A stretch of DNA of 64,000 nt, taken from the NCBI RefSeq assembly GCF_000311745.1, contig NZ_HE978532.1, forward strand, positions 1-64,000, read 5' to 3'. Below, in pieces: positions 53,516-61,252 of this stretch; position 1 is the stretch's first letter; every line of letters starts with the position of its first letter. The position numbers were made by a program, and so were the translations under genes. The notes beneath the pieces were generated by a model. That model had not been told where the DNA came from. It searched no databases and saw only the letters and a list, made by a program, of their open reading frames with translations. The DNA comes from Anaerococcus obesiensis ph10. GTDB lineage: Bacteria > Bacillota > Clostridia > Tissierellales > Peptoniphilaceae.

Positions 53516-53894
53516 AAAAATCAATCACTCCATATCTTTGTCTTTTAAGTCCAAGCCTAGAAAGTTCACTTTTTTTAATAAAAAGTCCACCACCAGGCAC
53601 AAGAAAAGAACCAGAAAAAGAATATCCCAAAGCCGATTCAGAATATTGGGTCATAGGTTCTTGATCAGTTGCAGTCATTAAAGTTCTTGCCACAACATCA
53701 ACAATAACCGATTTTAAAACATCACTATAAGCTTCATTATCTTTTGCCATTTGGTCTAAATCTTTTCCAACCTTATCTGCTTCAACTCTTAAAGAATTCT
53801 CTACAACAGGAATAAGCTCTTTAACCCTTAAAATTTCATCATTTTTTAAAGGTCTCCATAAAGAAATAACATCATCAACAGAGCAATACTCCAT
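53469..53894 (-). CDS. Head-tail connector (Gp19/Gp15-like adaptor)
   Basis: This 141-residue adaptor (SVDDVISLWRPLKNDEILRVKELIPVVENSLRVEADKVG) resembles the Phage_Gp19/Gp15/Gp42 family that sits under the portal. The C-terminal part (GYSFSGSFLVPGGGLFIKKSEL) has the typical glycine-rich turn. It directly follows the HeH/LEM-type protein gene. Confidence 0.82.
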   Translation of the reverse strand: MEYCSVDDVISLWRPLKNDEILRVKELIPVVENSLRVEADKVGKDLDQMAKDNEAYSDVLKSVIVDVVARTLMTATDQEPMTQYSESALGYSFSGSFLVPGGGLFIKKSELSRLGLKRQRYGVIDFYDTNKGNPCDFDFEE

Positions 53895-53895
53895 T

Positions 53896-54159
53896 TTATT
53901 CTCCCATCATAAGCTTATATAATTCATCTTTTCTTGCTTTTGGATTATATTCAATCCCTAATGCATCTAGTTGAGCCATAATGTCCTTTTTTGTAATTTC
54001 ATCTGAAGATTTTTCTTCTTGGACTTTTTCTTTTTTTGTTTTTTCTTTAGTATTTTCTACTTCTTCAACTTCTTCGCCAACTACTTGCCAATTCTCTCCA
54101 TATAAAACATCAGGGCTAGATATTCTAGCCCCTGTTTTTGTATTTATATATTCAAACAT
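53896..54159 (-). CDS. Small HeH/LEM-domain phage protein
   Basis: The 87-residue protein has a short N-terminal beta segment (MFEYINTKTGARISSPD), a glutamate/lysine-rich linker (about 35-52) and a C-terminal helix-extended-loop-helix motif (ITKKDIMAQLDALGIEYNPKARKDELYKLM). Such proteins often follow the capsid gene. The role may be nucleic-acid or head-protein binding; it is not established. Confidence 0.75.
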   Translation of the reverse strand: MFEYINTKTGARISSPDVLYGENWQVVGEEVEEVENTKEKTKKEKVQEEKSSDEITKKDIMAQLDALGIEYNPKARKDELYKLMMGE

Positions 54160-55055
54160 TATGATGTTTCTCCTTCTTTTATAATTGCAAAGTGATTAGG
54201 GTCTAATATTCCCCAACCTAAGTAAGTTTCACATCTTAAATATACTTGGTTGTATCCTTTCAAATCTTTTCCAGAATTGTCAGGATCTCCATATTTAATT
54301 ACTTCAAAAGGAATTTGTTTTGCATACCCCCATTTGAACATATTAGAGAAATCTCCAACAATCGCCTTATCTTTTGTACCTTTACCAACAGTAGCATTTA
54401 CATCAACTCTTAATCCGTTTACAGAACCAGGATTTGCACCCCATCTTAATTCTGGGAATAATCTTGGTGTACCTTCTTTTCCATCTACTGTTTGTTTTGC
54501 CATAGCGGTTGCAAATGTTGGGTCAAAAGCAGCTCCTGTTACATCTCCTTCAGAACCTCTAATTAAACCAACTGCACTTTCAATATTTTCATCAGGATTT
54601 TTAGCGTTAAAGACAACTGTTTGAGTAACTTTCTTGTCAAAATAATTATCTCCAATTACAGTAGATGCTTGTCCAGTTCTTGGATTTATTCCGTGAAAAG
54701 CCATAAGGTCTAAACCTTTTGCAACTTTTTTTGCATATCCATCATTAAAGGCTTTCAAGATATTTAACTTATATTCTTCTGATGCATACAAAAATTCATC
54801 TGTTACTCTGGCACCATATTCTATTTTTAATGGAACCATAATAACAGTATCAAGGCTTATTCCACCTTCAGATTTTTGTCCGCCTTCTGCAACAATATCA
54901 ACTTCCTTATCCATAGAAAAAACAAATTCTTTATTTCCATTAAAAGAAATTGGTGTTTGTTTGGATAAAACAGCCAAAGATGAATTACCTTTGACCTTAT
55001 TCATTAAATCATTTACTAAAATTTCTGGGAACAATTCCCCTCTGCTTAATACCAT
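54159..55055 (-). CDS. Major capsid protein, HK97 fold
   Basis: The 298-residue protein follows the scaffold gene and has HK97-type features: an N-arm (LSRGELFPEILVNDLMNKVKGNSSLAVLSKQTPI), an E-loop/P-domain region (VPLKIEYGARVTDEFLYASEEYK) and a C-terminal beta-rich A-domain (YNQVYLRCETYLGWGILDP). There is no protease gene and no delta domain, so maturation relies on a separate scaffold. GGAGAA stands before the ATG. Confidence 0.92.
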   Translation of the reverse strand: MVLSRGELFPEILVNDLMNKVKGNSSLAVLSKQTPISFNGNKEFVFSMDKEVDIVAEGGQKSEGGISLDTVIMVPLKIEYGARVTDEFLYASEEYKLNILKAFNDGYAKKVAKGLDLMAFHGINPRTGQASTVIGDNYFDKKVTQTVVFNAKNPDENIESAVGLIRGSEGDVTGAAFDPTFATAMAKQTVDGKEGTPRLFPELRWGANPGSVNGLRVDVNATVGKGTKDKAIVGDFSNMFKWGYAKQIPFEVIKYGDPDNSGKDLKGYNQVYLRCETYLGWGILDPNHFAIIKEGETS

Positions 55056-55057
55056 AT

Positions 55058-55540
55058 TTATTCTCCTTCCATATCAAGACCGTCAAGAAGTTTTTTCAAA
55101 GCTTTGTCTTTTTCATCAACCTTATTTTCATAAGACTTTAGTGGTGGCTCATAAGATTTTTTAGATTCTGAAAAATATTTTGCCATACCTTCAGCATCTT
55201 TTTTCATAGAATCTTCATCATCTCCAGAAATCTTGTCAGCAAGCTTTAAAGGCAAACCATATTCTAGGGCTATATTTCTTTTAACTTCTGCCCTTTCAAA
55301 AGCTGAAATCTTTTCGTTAAGTCCTTTTATAGTTTCATTTTTAACCTTTACATCTTCTAAACTTTCCTTGTATCCTGCCACTTCATTTTTAAGACTAGCA
55401 TTTTCGCTTTTTAGGCTATTTATTGATTCAACAAATTCTTCCTTTGCTTCCTCTTTTGCCTTTTTGATTGCTCTTTCTAATCTTGGTTTGATAATCGCAT
55501 CAAATTCTTCTTGACTTTCAATTACTTTAAATTCGCTCAT
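55058..55540 (-). CDS. Capsid scaffold protein (DUF4355-like)
   Basis: The 160-residue, mostly helical and acidic protein has a long coiled coil (about 25-85; KSENASLKNEVAGYKESLEDVKVKN) and a basic/amphipathic C-terminus. This matches the DUF4355-type scaffolding proteins that template procapsid assembly. It lies two bases before the capsid gene. Confidence 0.85.
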   Translation of the reverse strand: MSEFKVIESQEEFDAIIKPRLERAIKKAKEEAKEEFVESINSLKSENASLKNEVAGYKESLEDVKVKNETIKGLNEKISAFERAEVKRNIALEYGLPLKLADKISGDDEDSMKKDAEGMAKYFSESKKSYEPPLKSYENKVDEKDKALKKLLDGLDMEGE

Positions 55541-55580
55541 TTCTTCTACTCCATTTCCCCGTGTCCGGTAATTTTATATT

Positions 55581-55618
55581 AAAAAAGTGACTGTAAACTA
55601 ATAGTTGACACCCACTTT
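55581..55618 (-). terminator. Hairpin between terminase and scaffold genes
   Basis: A long imperfect stem (AAAGTG..CACTTT outer arms, TGT-AACTA/TAGTT-ACA inner arms; 55584-55618) with a T-run on the minus strand follows the terminase stop codon. It would partly separate the terminase from the downstream head genes. Confidence 0.6.
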
Positions 55619-55623
55619 AATAA

Positions 55624-57012
55624 TCAATATATAATTTTCTGCTTGTTTGTAGACTTTATTTCCTTTACTGCCCAATGAGCAAGTAAACACGCATCCATTA
55701 GGCTTATATCCATATCATCAAATTGGGATTTATATCCAAAACCACCAGATGAACCTATATTTCTTTTTTCACAATTAGTAACAACCTGACTTAAAGAAGG
55801 TTGATCTAAATGTCCAATAGATTTATCAAAAATTCCCTGCTCCCAAAGAGAATTAGCGTTTATAATCTCTTTTACAGTAGGCAAGATAATATTTTTGACC
55901 TTAGCTTCTTTTAATTCATCCTGTAAAATAAATTGCCTGCTTGCACCATCTATTACAACAGCTTTAGGCTTAGTTTTTACTAAAAAATCTATTATCCAAT
56001 TATCGCCGTTTCTAACATTCTGACAATCAATAGCTTCAACAAAAATCATCTTCGATAAAGTCTTACAAGCTATAGCCAAAGATACATTAGTTCCATCATT
56101 TCCAAATTTTATTCCAACGTGCATTTCTCCAGTAAGAATAGGTAAAGACTTTAATTTTAATCTTTCCCATTCTTTTTCAGTAATAGCCGATTTTTGGTTG
56201 TATGAAATCCACAATCCCAATCTTTGTATATTAAAATCTGTTTCGTCAGAACCAATTTCATCTTCGATAGACCTTTCTGTAAAAATAGTCCCCAAAGATG
56301 GGTTAGTATCATACCAAAGCTTGCTATCATGAATATCTGACATTTCAGACACAGACCATTCTGCCCAATAAACATTGTTTGGTTTTGAAGTTAAACATTG
56401 TTTTCTAAAATTAACAAAAACCATACCTGAAGATATGGGAGTTGGTGGAGTTCCACACATTATAGTTTGAGGATTTTTTGAAGATGTTACCGTATATTTA
56501 AGAGCTGACTCTTGGTCATCAGTATATTCTTGTGCCTCATCAATTATTAAAAGGTCAAAACCTTCCCCAAGTCCACCAGTAGAAGTTCTTGTTCTAAACT
56601 CCACCCTTCCACCAGTTTCAGGAATTTCTACACGTTCACGACCAGTAGCCCTCAAGGATTCATACTCAATATTTGCATCATCCAAAACCCTACACAACTT
56701 TTCCCAAGAAGCATGAGAAGTATTAGTCCTGTGAGCAGTATGATTTACAACCTCTCCATTTAAAAGAGCATAAAGCTCTCTCATAACCAAAATTTCAGAC
56801 TTACCATTTCTTCTTGGCAAAGAATAACCACACTTAGTATGGGTCCATAGCCCATCTTTATTTATGGCCAAGATATCTTTTAATAATAATCTTTGCCACT
56901 GCATGGTTTTTCTTTTAGATCCCTCATAAAGTTCTACACATTTTTTAAAATCAGATTTCTTATATCCTTGACTTATCTTTTGGGTAGGAGTCTGCTTACC
57001 TAATCTATTCAA
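55624..57012 (-). CDS. Terminase large subunit (DNA packaging ATPase/nuclease)
   Basis: The 462-residue protein has Walker A-type YSLPRRNGKSEI (about 62-73), Walker B LLIIDEAQE (about 155-163) and the coupling segment CGTPPTP, then a nuclease domain (about 280-450) with acidic residues in VVIDGASRQ and DDMDISLMDACLLAHWA. It packages DNA through the portal. The start appears to be TTG at 57012 with AAGGGG six bases upstream. It is displaced: portal and MuF genes come before it, and no small subunit is recognisable next to it. Confidence 0.92.
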   Translation of the reverse strand: MNRLGKQTPTQKISQGYKKSDFKKCVELYEGSKRKTMQWQRLLLKDILAINKDGLWTHTKCGYSLPRRNGKSEILVMRELYALLNGEVVNHTAHRTNTSHASWEKLCRVLDDANIEYESLRATGRERVEIPETGGRVEFRTRTSTGGLGEGFDLLIIDEAQEYTDDQESALKYTVTSSKNPQTIMCGTPPTPISSGMVFVNFRKQCLTSKPNNVYWAEWSVSEMSDIHDSKLWYDTNPSLGTIFTERSIEDEIGSDETDFNIQRLGLWISYNQKSAITEKEWERLKLKSLPILTGEMHVGIKFGNDGTNVSLAIACKTLSKMIFVEAIDCQNVRNGDNWIIDFLVKTKPKAVVIDGASRQFILQDELKEAKVKNIILPTVKEIINANSLWEQGIFDKSIGHLDQPSLSQVVTNCEKRNIGSSGGFGYKSQFDDMDISLMDACLLAHWAVKEIKSTNKQKIIY

Positions 57013-57082
57013 TACAAACCCCTTTCAAAATTTACAATAAAAAATAGCAGTTTAACGACATACTTAGGTCAAAATCTCCACT

Positions 57083-57130
57083 AAAAAAGCACCTATAAAA
57101 TCTTACACCTGTAAGTTTAGCTGTGCTTTA
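57083..57130 (-). repeat. Terminator repeat, copy B
   Basis: A 47-base sequence almost identical to 57616-57661 (one substitution and one extra base). It folds as AAAGCAC..GTGCTTT around an inner TAAACTTAC/GTAAGATTTA stem, followed by six T on the minus strand. It lies just before the terminase gene. Confidence 0.8.
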
Positions 57131-57153
57131 TATTTTTTCTTCTATTTTTATAA

Positions 57154-57314
57154 GCAAAAAGGAGAGTTATTAACTCTCCTAATGCTTGGCTTTAAAGCGG
57201 GTTAGTGTGAGATTAAGATGAGATAGAGGGGTACTAATTCTCATTTCATCAATAAGCACTTCTCGGTTTTGCTTATTCTCTTAACAGGATATTGTGGAAT
57301 ATCATTCTGTTGTT
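57154..57314 (-). ncRNA. Small RNA, putative antitoxin of the 28-residue peptide
   Basis: A good promoter (57321-57349) predicts a transcript from about 57314. It ends at the hairpin GGAGAGTTA/TAACTCTCC (57161-57179) plus five T, giving about 160 bases. The 5' part can form a stem around AACAG..CTGTT, and further hairpins occur around GAATAAGC..GCTTATT. Bases 57286-57298 are complementary to the peptide gene's ribosome binding site and start (AGGATA, a two-base bulge, then TTGTGGA: 13 pairs). No open frame of note is present. The RNA could block translation of the peptide. Confidence 0.6.
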
Positions 57315-57320
57315 AACTAC

Positions 57321-57349
57321 ATAGTACCACAAATAGTAGTAAATGTAAA
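57321..57349 (-). promoter_or_regulatory. Promoter of the small RNA
   Basis: TTTACA (57344-57349), 17 bases and TACTAT (57321-57326) on the minus strand, 86 bases downstream of the upstream peptide gene's stop region and separate from it. Confidence 0.75.
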
Positions 57350-57466
57350 TGATTTTAAAGACAACATTCAGCACTCTATGTTCCTAGTTTTTTCTTTTAA
57401 GGCGGTGCCGAGATACCTAACTTCACAAAAACTTCAAAACCAATATTAACTTACAACAGAATTATA

Positions 57467-57553
57467 TTATCTAAGTTCTTTTTTGATTTCTATGCTCAAA
57501 TGAATGACAGTTAAAATCAATACAACTATATTTAGAATTTTTTCAAACTCCAC
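57467..57553 (-). CDS. 28-residue hydrophobic peptide, type I toxin-like
   Basis: A GTG start (57551-57553) with AGGAAGG nine bases upstream opens a 28-codon frame: a short acidic start (EFEK), a membrane helix (ILNIVVLILTVIHLSI) and a charged end (EIKKELR). Size, single helix and charged tail are those of Fst/TxpA/holin-like type I toxins, which damage the membrane. The start region is complementary to the small RNA encoded 170 bases downstream on the same strand. There is no in-frame ATG upstream. The class assignment is an inference. Confidence 0.55.
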   Translation of the reverse strand: MEFEKILNIVVLILTVIHLSIEIKKELR

Positions 57554-57615
57554 AATGTATCCTTCCTGAACATAAAACCATGTTGTTTTACTTACATAAT
57601 ATACCCTTTCTCAAT

Positions 57616-57661
57616 AAAAAAGCACCTCTAAATCTTACACCTGTAAGTTTAGCTGTGCTTT
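57616..57661 (-). repeat. Terminator repeat, copy A
   Basis: The first copy of the 47-base terminator repeat (AGCAC 57621-57625 pairs with GTGCT 57655-57659, plus the inner stem). It overlaps the stop codon of the small gene after MuF. With copy B it brackets the toxin-like peptide and small RNA. Confidence 0.8.
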
Positions 57662-57827
57662 ATTTTTCTTTATTCATTTTCTTTCTATATTCTTCTAGTT
57701 CTTTTAAATTAATCTCAGATTGTCTTTTTTCCTCTTCAGTTAATTTCCTAGGACTTTCTGAAGCATATCTTGCCTCAATAATTTCAGCAACTTCTTCTTC
57801 AGTTAGTTCCTCTTTCATTAGATTCAT
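57660..57827 (-). CDS. 55-residue charged protein overlapping the MuF-toxin gene, putative antitoxin
   Basis: The start ATG overlaps the MuF stop codon (ATGA), with GGAGG nine bases upstream inside the MuF gene, so translation is coupled. The protein is helical and highly charged (MKEELTEEEVAEIIEARYASESPRK ... ELEEYRKKMNKEK). The first AUG gives 55 residues, an internal one 52. It has no known domain. Its position directly behind a MuF protein with a toxin-type ADP-ribosyltransferase domain suggests an immunity or antitoxin function. Confidence 0.62.
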   Translation of the reverse strand: MNLMKEELTEEEVAEIIEARYASESPRKLTEEEKRQSEINLKELEEYRKKMNKEK

Positions 57828-59200
57828 CTTATATCCTCCACTATATGCACCATAAATTTACTATCATTATAAATTATCTTATATCTATTATTTCTATCAA
57901 GTAAAAATTCCCTCTGCTTTTTAAATCTACCATCAGCTAATTGTTCTACATAAGCTCCATTGCTACCTTTGGGTACAATAATCGCAACATTAGGAGACTT
58001 TTTTAAAACTCCATTTTTTGTAACTGATGTACTCAAAAACTTATTTACTTTTCCATTTAAACTATCTGTAAATTCTTCTCTTCTATACACGATTATATCG
58101 TGTTTTAACTTATTTTTCAATAAACCCTTATTAATATTAGTTGTATTTCTAAGTATTATTTCTTTTTCTTTATCATTGAAAGGTTTATATCTACCATCTA
58201 AAAATCCATTGATTTTTTCAAATAATCTTAGTCCATCTTCATCTTTGCCATTATAAGTGTATTTCCTAATAGCCTTTATTTCATCATCACTTAAAGTTTG
58301 AATCCATTTCTTTGCATCTCTTCTTAATGTATTAACAACTTTATTATCTGGCAGTGGATTATAACCTAACTCCATAGCTTTTGATCTAGCTATATTACTT
58401 AATTTATTGTCTACTATCTTATTTGCCAAGTCAATCCTATCACGCTTTTCATCTAATGCCTTATGCTTTGCGGCTGAATGAACTATTTGCTTGTTTTTGC
58501 CATTTTTAGGATTGTATATTACAGTACACTTACAATGTCTATGCCTTGCAAATGGATTCTTTTTAGGATCTATTTCAGCTAATCTTTTAGCCTCTTCATA
58601 ATCGTAAGTTCTAGCAAGAGCTTTACAAAAAGAACATGCTCCTCCATGCATTTTTCTTTCAATAACTGGTTTTAATCCAGCTTTACTATGAAAGTCAGCA
58701 TTATTTCTTATAAGTTCATCTACAATTGATCTTGAAAAATTTTCAGTTGATGAGCATAAATAATTGATCATAGAATCATAATCATCTTTTTTTAAAACAC
58801 TTTCTACAATACCATCTACCCTATCCTGATTGTATTCTGCATCCACTGCTTTTAAATTTATATTTGCCTTCTTATTTAAGCTGTATTGAACATTTTTAGC
58901 ATATTCATTTATAATATCGTAATTATTTTTTAAATTAGGATTTAAAATTCTATTAACAATATTGTAATACATTTCCCCATCTGGAAGTCTATCTACACTA
59001 ATTTTTTCTCTAAAAGAATTAGATAATATTTCTCCAACTTCTTGAGCAAATTCATTAGAATCCAAATGATTAGCTTTATTATTTTTGAGCTTTGATAGTT
59101 TTTCTTTTAAAACTATAGATTCTTTAGATTTACTATCAAATGACTTGGTAATATCGCTTAATAATTCAGGAACAATATCCTTAACTTCATCATTCTTCAT
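57824..59200 (-). CDS. MuF-type minor head protein with C-terminal ADP-ribosyltransferase domain
   Basis: The 458-residue protein begins with a phage minor head/MuF region (about 1-235) holding the typical cysteine/histidine cluster GACSFCKALARTYDYEEAKR (C189, C192) and FARHRHCKC (H222, C223, C225). The C-terminal part (about 300-458) has a full R-S-E ADP-ribosyltransferase signature: IIVYRREEF (R373), FLSTSV (S390-T391-S392) and the QxE motif KQREFLL (Q429, E431). In polymorphic MuF toxins the head protein delivers such effectors with the virion. It overlaps the portal gene by 11 bases. The target of modification is unknown. Confidence 0.85.
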   Translation of the reverse strand: MKNDEVKDIVPELLSDITKSFDSKSKESIVLKEKLSKLKNNKANHLDSNEFAQEVGEILSNSFREKISVDRLPDGEMYYNIVNRILNPNLKNNYDIINEYAKNVQYSLNKKANINLKAVDAEYNQDRVDGIVESVLKKDDYDSMINYLCSSTENFSRSIVDELIRNNADFHSKAGLKPVIERKMHGGACSFCKALARTYDYEEAKRLAEIDPKKNPFARHRHCKCTVIYNPKNGKNKQIVHSAAKHKALDEKRDRIDLANKIVDNKLSNIARSKAMELGYNPLPDNKVVNTLRRDAKKWIQTLSDDEIKAIRKYTYNGKDEDGLRLFEKINGFLDGRYKPFNDKEKEIILRNTTNINKGLLKNKLKHDIIVYRREEFTDSLNGKVNKFLSTSVTKNGVLKKSPNVAIIVPKGSNGAYVEQLADGRFKKQREFLLDRNNRYKIIYNDSKFMVHIVEDIR

Positions 59201-60446
59201 CTTTGCCCTCTATTACTGGAGGATTTTTGCTTGCATCAAAACCAGTAAGATCTGATAGATTATCTTTTCCAAAAAATCCTGGTATGGCTTGATTAATTTT
59301 AATTGATGCATCTCCAATTCCTGAAAGTGTAGTTACATCTGGTTCAAATACTGGATACCAAGTAGGTTTTATTTCATAAAATTGGTTTCTTAAATAAGAA
59401 TAACCATCTGCTAGGCACCTTGCTACATATCCAACATTTAAAAATCCTGAGCCGAAACACCTTTGAGCCTTTCTTGCGGTAATTCTTAAAGTTTCATGGC
59501 TTGCCTTTATCGCCTCAGCTGATGATGGATTATCGGTTATAAATCCTAAATCATCTAAGGTCAAACCTGTTTCTCCAGCAAATCCTGATGCTAAAGTTCT
59601 TAATTGTTCTGTAAATGGACTCATAGATTGTTGAGCAAATTGTCCAAGCTTTGGACTATCCCCTTCATCATCTTTTGTAAATTGTAGCATAGATGAAACT
59701 GTAGCCTTCCACTTGTCTAATGGTTCAGCATCTTGGCTTAATCCAACCACATACTTTTGTGGGAAAGAATAAAATTCTGCTGTTACATCTGCCCTTTCAA
59801 GTGTTCTTTTTGCGTGAGCTTGAAAATACATAGAAGCTCTTGTTATCCTACTTCTACCAAAAGGTCTTACAGCATCTGGACGATATATAATAGGCACTAA
59901 CAAAGGAATACCAGCAGGATTTTTCACACTAGAATAAATCTTACCTTCCAAATAATATTCAGTCCTATCTGGTAAAAAGATAACTTCCGTCTTTGGATTT
60001 CCATTTTCAGTCTTATCTAGAACTGCATATCCGACTTTCAATAGCCCAGTAATAGGATCTATAACTCCAGTCGCTTCGCTTCCCTCAATTATCTGTAATC
60101 TAGGATAGCCCTCATTTCCCATAGATATATAAATAAAACAACAAGAAGAAATAAGAGCAGATAGAATTGCCGAATCAAAAAATATATCTGGATTATTCAG
60201 GTTAAATATTTCATTCAAATCAAACAAATCATTAGAAAATTCTTTAAAAACCAACCTATCAGCCAAGCTATCCACAGCCTTAGCACACCAACCAAGAGAT
60301 GACCTATACATCTGCCTAATATGTGGAGGAATAGTTATACCAAAATCACTTTCCCTAAACTTAGAATCATAATATAAGTATCTTTTCCTAACCATAGGCT
60401 CAAAACTATTCAATTTTCGCCTTAAAAACTCTAAATCATATTCCAT
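59190..60446 (-). CDS. Portal protein (SPP1-like)
   Basis: The 418-residue protein resembles the SPP1/Gp6 portal family: an N-terminal clip/wing region (VRKRYLYYDSKF ... GWCAKAVDSLADRL), a stem and crown with SPKLGQFAQQSMSPFTEQLRTLASGFAGETGL (about 260-290), and SSAEAIKASHETLRITARKAQ. It forms the dodecameric vertex for DNA passage. It is the first head gene after the HNH nuclease, before MuF. Its end overlaps the MuF start. Confidence 0.92.
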   Translation of the reverse strand: MEYDLEFLRRKLNSFEPMVRKRYLYYDSKFRESDFGITIPPHIRQMYRSSLGWCAKAVDSLADRLVFKEFSNDLFDLNEIFNLNNPDIFFDSAILSALISSCCFIYISMGNEGYPRLQIIEGSEATGVIDPITGLLKVGYAVLDKTENGNPKTEVIFLPDRTEYYLEGKIYSSVKNPAGIPLLVPIIYRPDAVRPFGRSRITRASMYFQAHAKRTLERADVTAEFYSFPQKYVVGLSQDAEPLDKWKATVSSMLQFTKDDEGDSPKLGQFAQQSMSPFTEQLRTLASGFAGETGLTLDDLGFITDNPSSAEAIKASHETLRITARKAQRCFGSGFLNVGYVARCLADGYSYLRNQFYEIKPTWYPVFEPDVTTLSGIGDASIKINQAIPGFFGKDNLSDLTGFDASKNPPVIEGKDEE

Positions 60447-60484
60447 AAATTTCCTTTCTAAAAAAATAATTAACTCCGCATGAT

Positions 60485-60545
60485 AAAAAATGTACAGTGG
60501 ACGGCTGAACTCCAGCCGAACGACTGGGGCGGGTGGTATCCCCCC
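60485..60545. other. GC-rich patch after HNH, candidate cos site
   Basis: Immediately after the HNH stop codon, about 50 bases are far richer in G/C than the rest of the window. They contain the inverted repeat CGGCTG-AACTC-CAGCCG (60502-60518) and GGGGCGGG..TCCCCCCC (60536-60547). Cos phages that use an HNH nuclease often have a G/C-rich cos beside it. The sequence fits but proves nothing about cutting. Confidence 0.4.
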
Positions 60546-60902
60546 CTATAAACCTTTAAATTTTTTCGGCTTATATTTTGTCCAATCAGTCGACCAAGGA
60601 AGATTCCTATTTCCTATCACTTCAGGTTCCATGTTTACTTTATTTTTAAATAACTTGTCTGACTTTGCTCTATTGCAAGACCAATGAGCAAGCTGCAAGT
60701 TTTCAATGTCAGATGGATGTCCACCCTTTGATACAGGAATAATATGATCAATACAAGGAGCCAAAGGATTTGGTGGTTTCAAACTAAAGTCAACAGGCTT
60801 ACCACAAATACCACAAACATTCTGCGTCTTAAGTATTATCTTCTTGTTCCTTTCAAAGCTTGCCCTATGAGGTCCAGTCCTATCCAATCTTTCCTTGGCC
60901 AT
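60546..60902 (-). CDS. HNH endonuclease
   Basis: The 118-residue protein has an HNH/beta-beta-alpha-metal fold: the zinc pair CGICGKPV, then CIDHIIPVSKGGHPSDIENLQLAHWSCNRAKSD with the H-N-H residues and the second cysteine. Such proteins next to phage head genes assist terminase in genome cutting. The ATG at 60902 (AGGAG upstream) is chosen over 60917. Its usual neighbour, a small terminase subunit, is missing. Confidence 0.9.
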   Translation of the reverse strand: MAKERLDRTGPHRASFERNKKIILKTQNVCGICGKPVDFSLKPPNPLAPCIDHIIPVSKGGHPSDIENLQLAHWSCNRAKSDKLFKNKVNMEPEVIGNRNLPWSTDWTKYKPKKFKGL

Positions 60903-60922
60903 AACAACTCCTAACATTCAAA

Positions 60923-60950
60923 TAAAAAAGGATTGCCATAAGACAATCCT
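60923..60950 (-). terminator. Terminator after the DUF4177 gene
   Basis: Arms AGGATTG (60929-60935) and CAATCCT (60944-60950), then six T on the minus strand. Confidence 0.7.
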
Positions 60951-60963
60951 CAAATATAAATAA

Positions 60964-61173
60964 TTAATCAATCGATTCAAAAACCATAGTAGCTTGGATT
61001 CTATCTCCACCCATTAAGCCTTTACTACCACCATTAGAAGTAGAAATAGTATGTAATCTGTAGCCTTTAGCTGCTTGTTCATTAATAACCCTTTCTAATT
61101 CATTAAGATTTTTAGAACCAGTACCCACAAGCTTTTCTTTAAGAGAAACTTGTAAAACAACATAATTTTTCAT
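60964..61173 (-). CDS. DUF4177-like small protein
   Basis: The 69-residue protein (YVVLQVSLKEKLVGTGSKNLNELERVINEQAAKGYRLHTIST) matches the DUF4177 family of small ferredoxin-like-fold proteins found in phages and hosts. Function is unknown. AGGAGG precedes the ATG, and a TTGTTT-17-TATATT promoter (61201-61229) lies upstream, so it can be expressed on its own. Confidence 0.8.
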   Translation of the reverse strand: MKNYVVLQVSLKEKLVGTGSKNLNELERVINEQAAKGYRLHTISTSNGGSKGLMGGDRIQATMVFESID

Positions 61174-61200
61174 ACAATCCTCCTATTAATTTATATTAAT

Positions 61201-61229
61201 AATATATCAAAAAATAGTGTATGAAACAA
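61201..61229 (-). promoter_or_regulatory. Promoter of the DUF4177 gene
   Basis: TTGTTT (61224-61229), 17 bases and TATATT (61201-61206) on the minus strand. Confidence 0.6.
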
Positions 61230-61252
61230 TAAAATAAATAACTAAGCATTTT

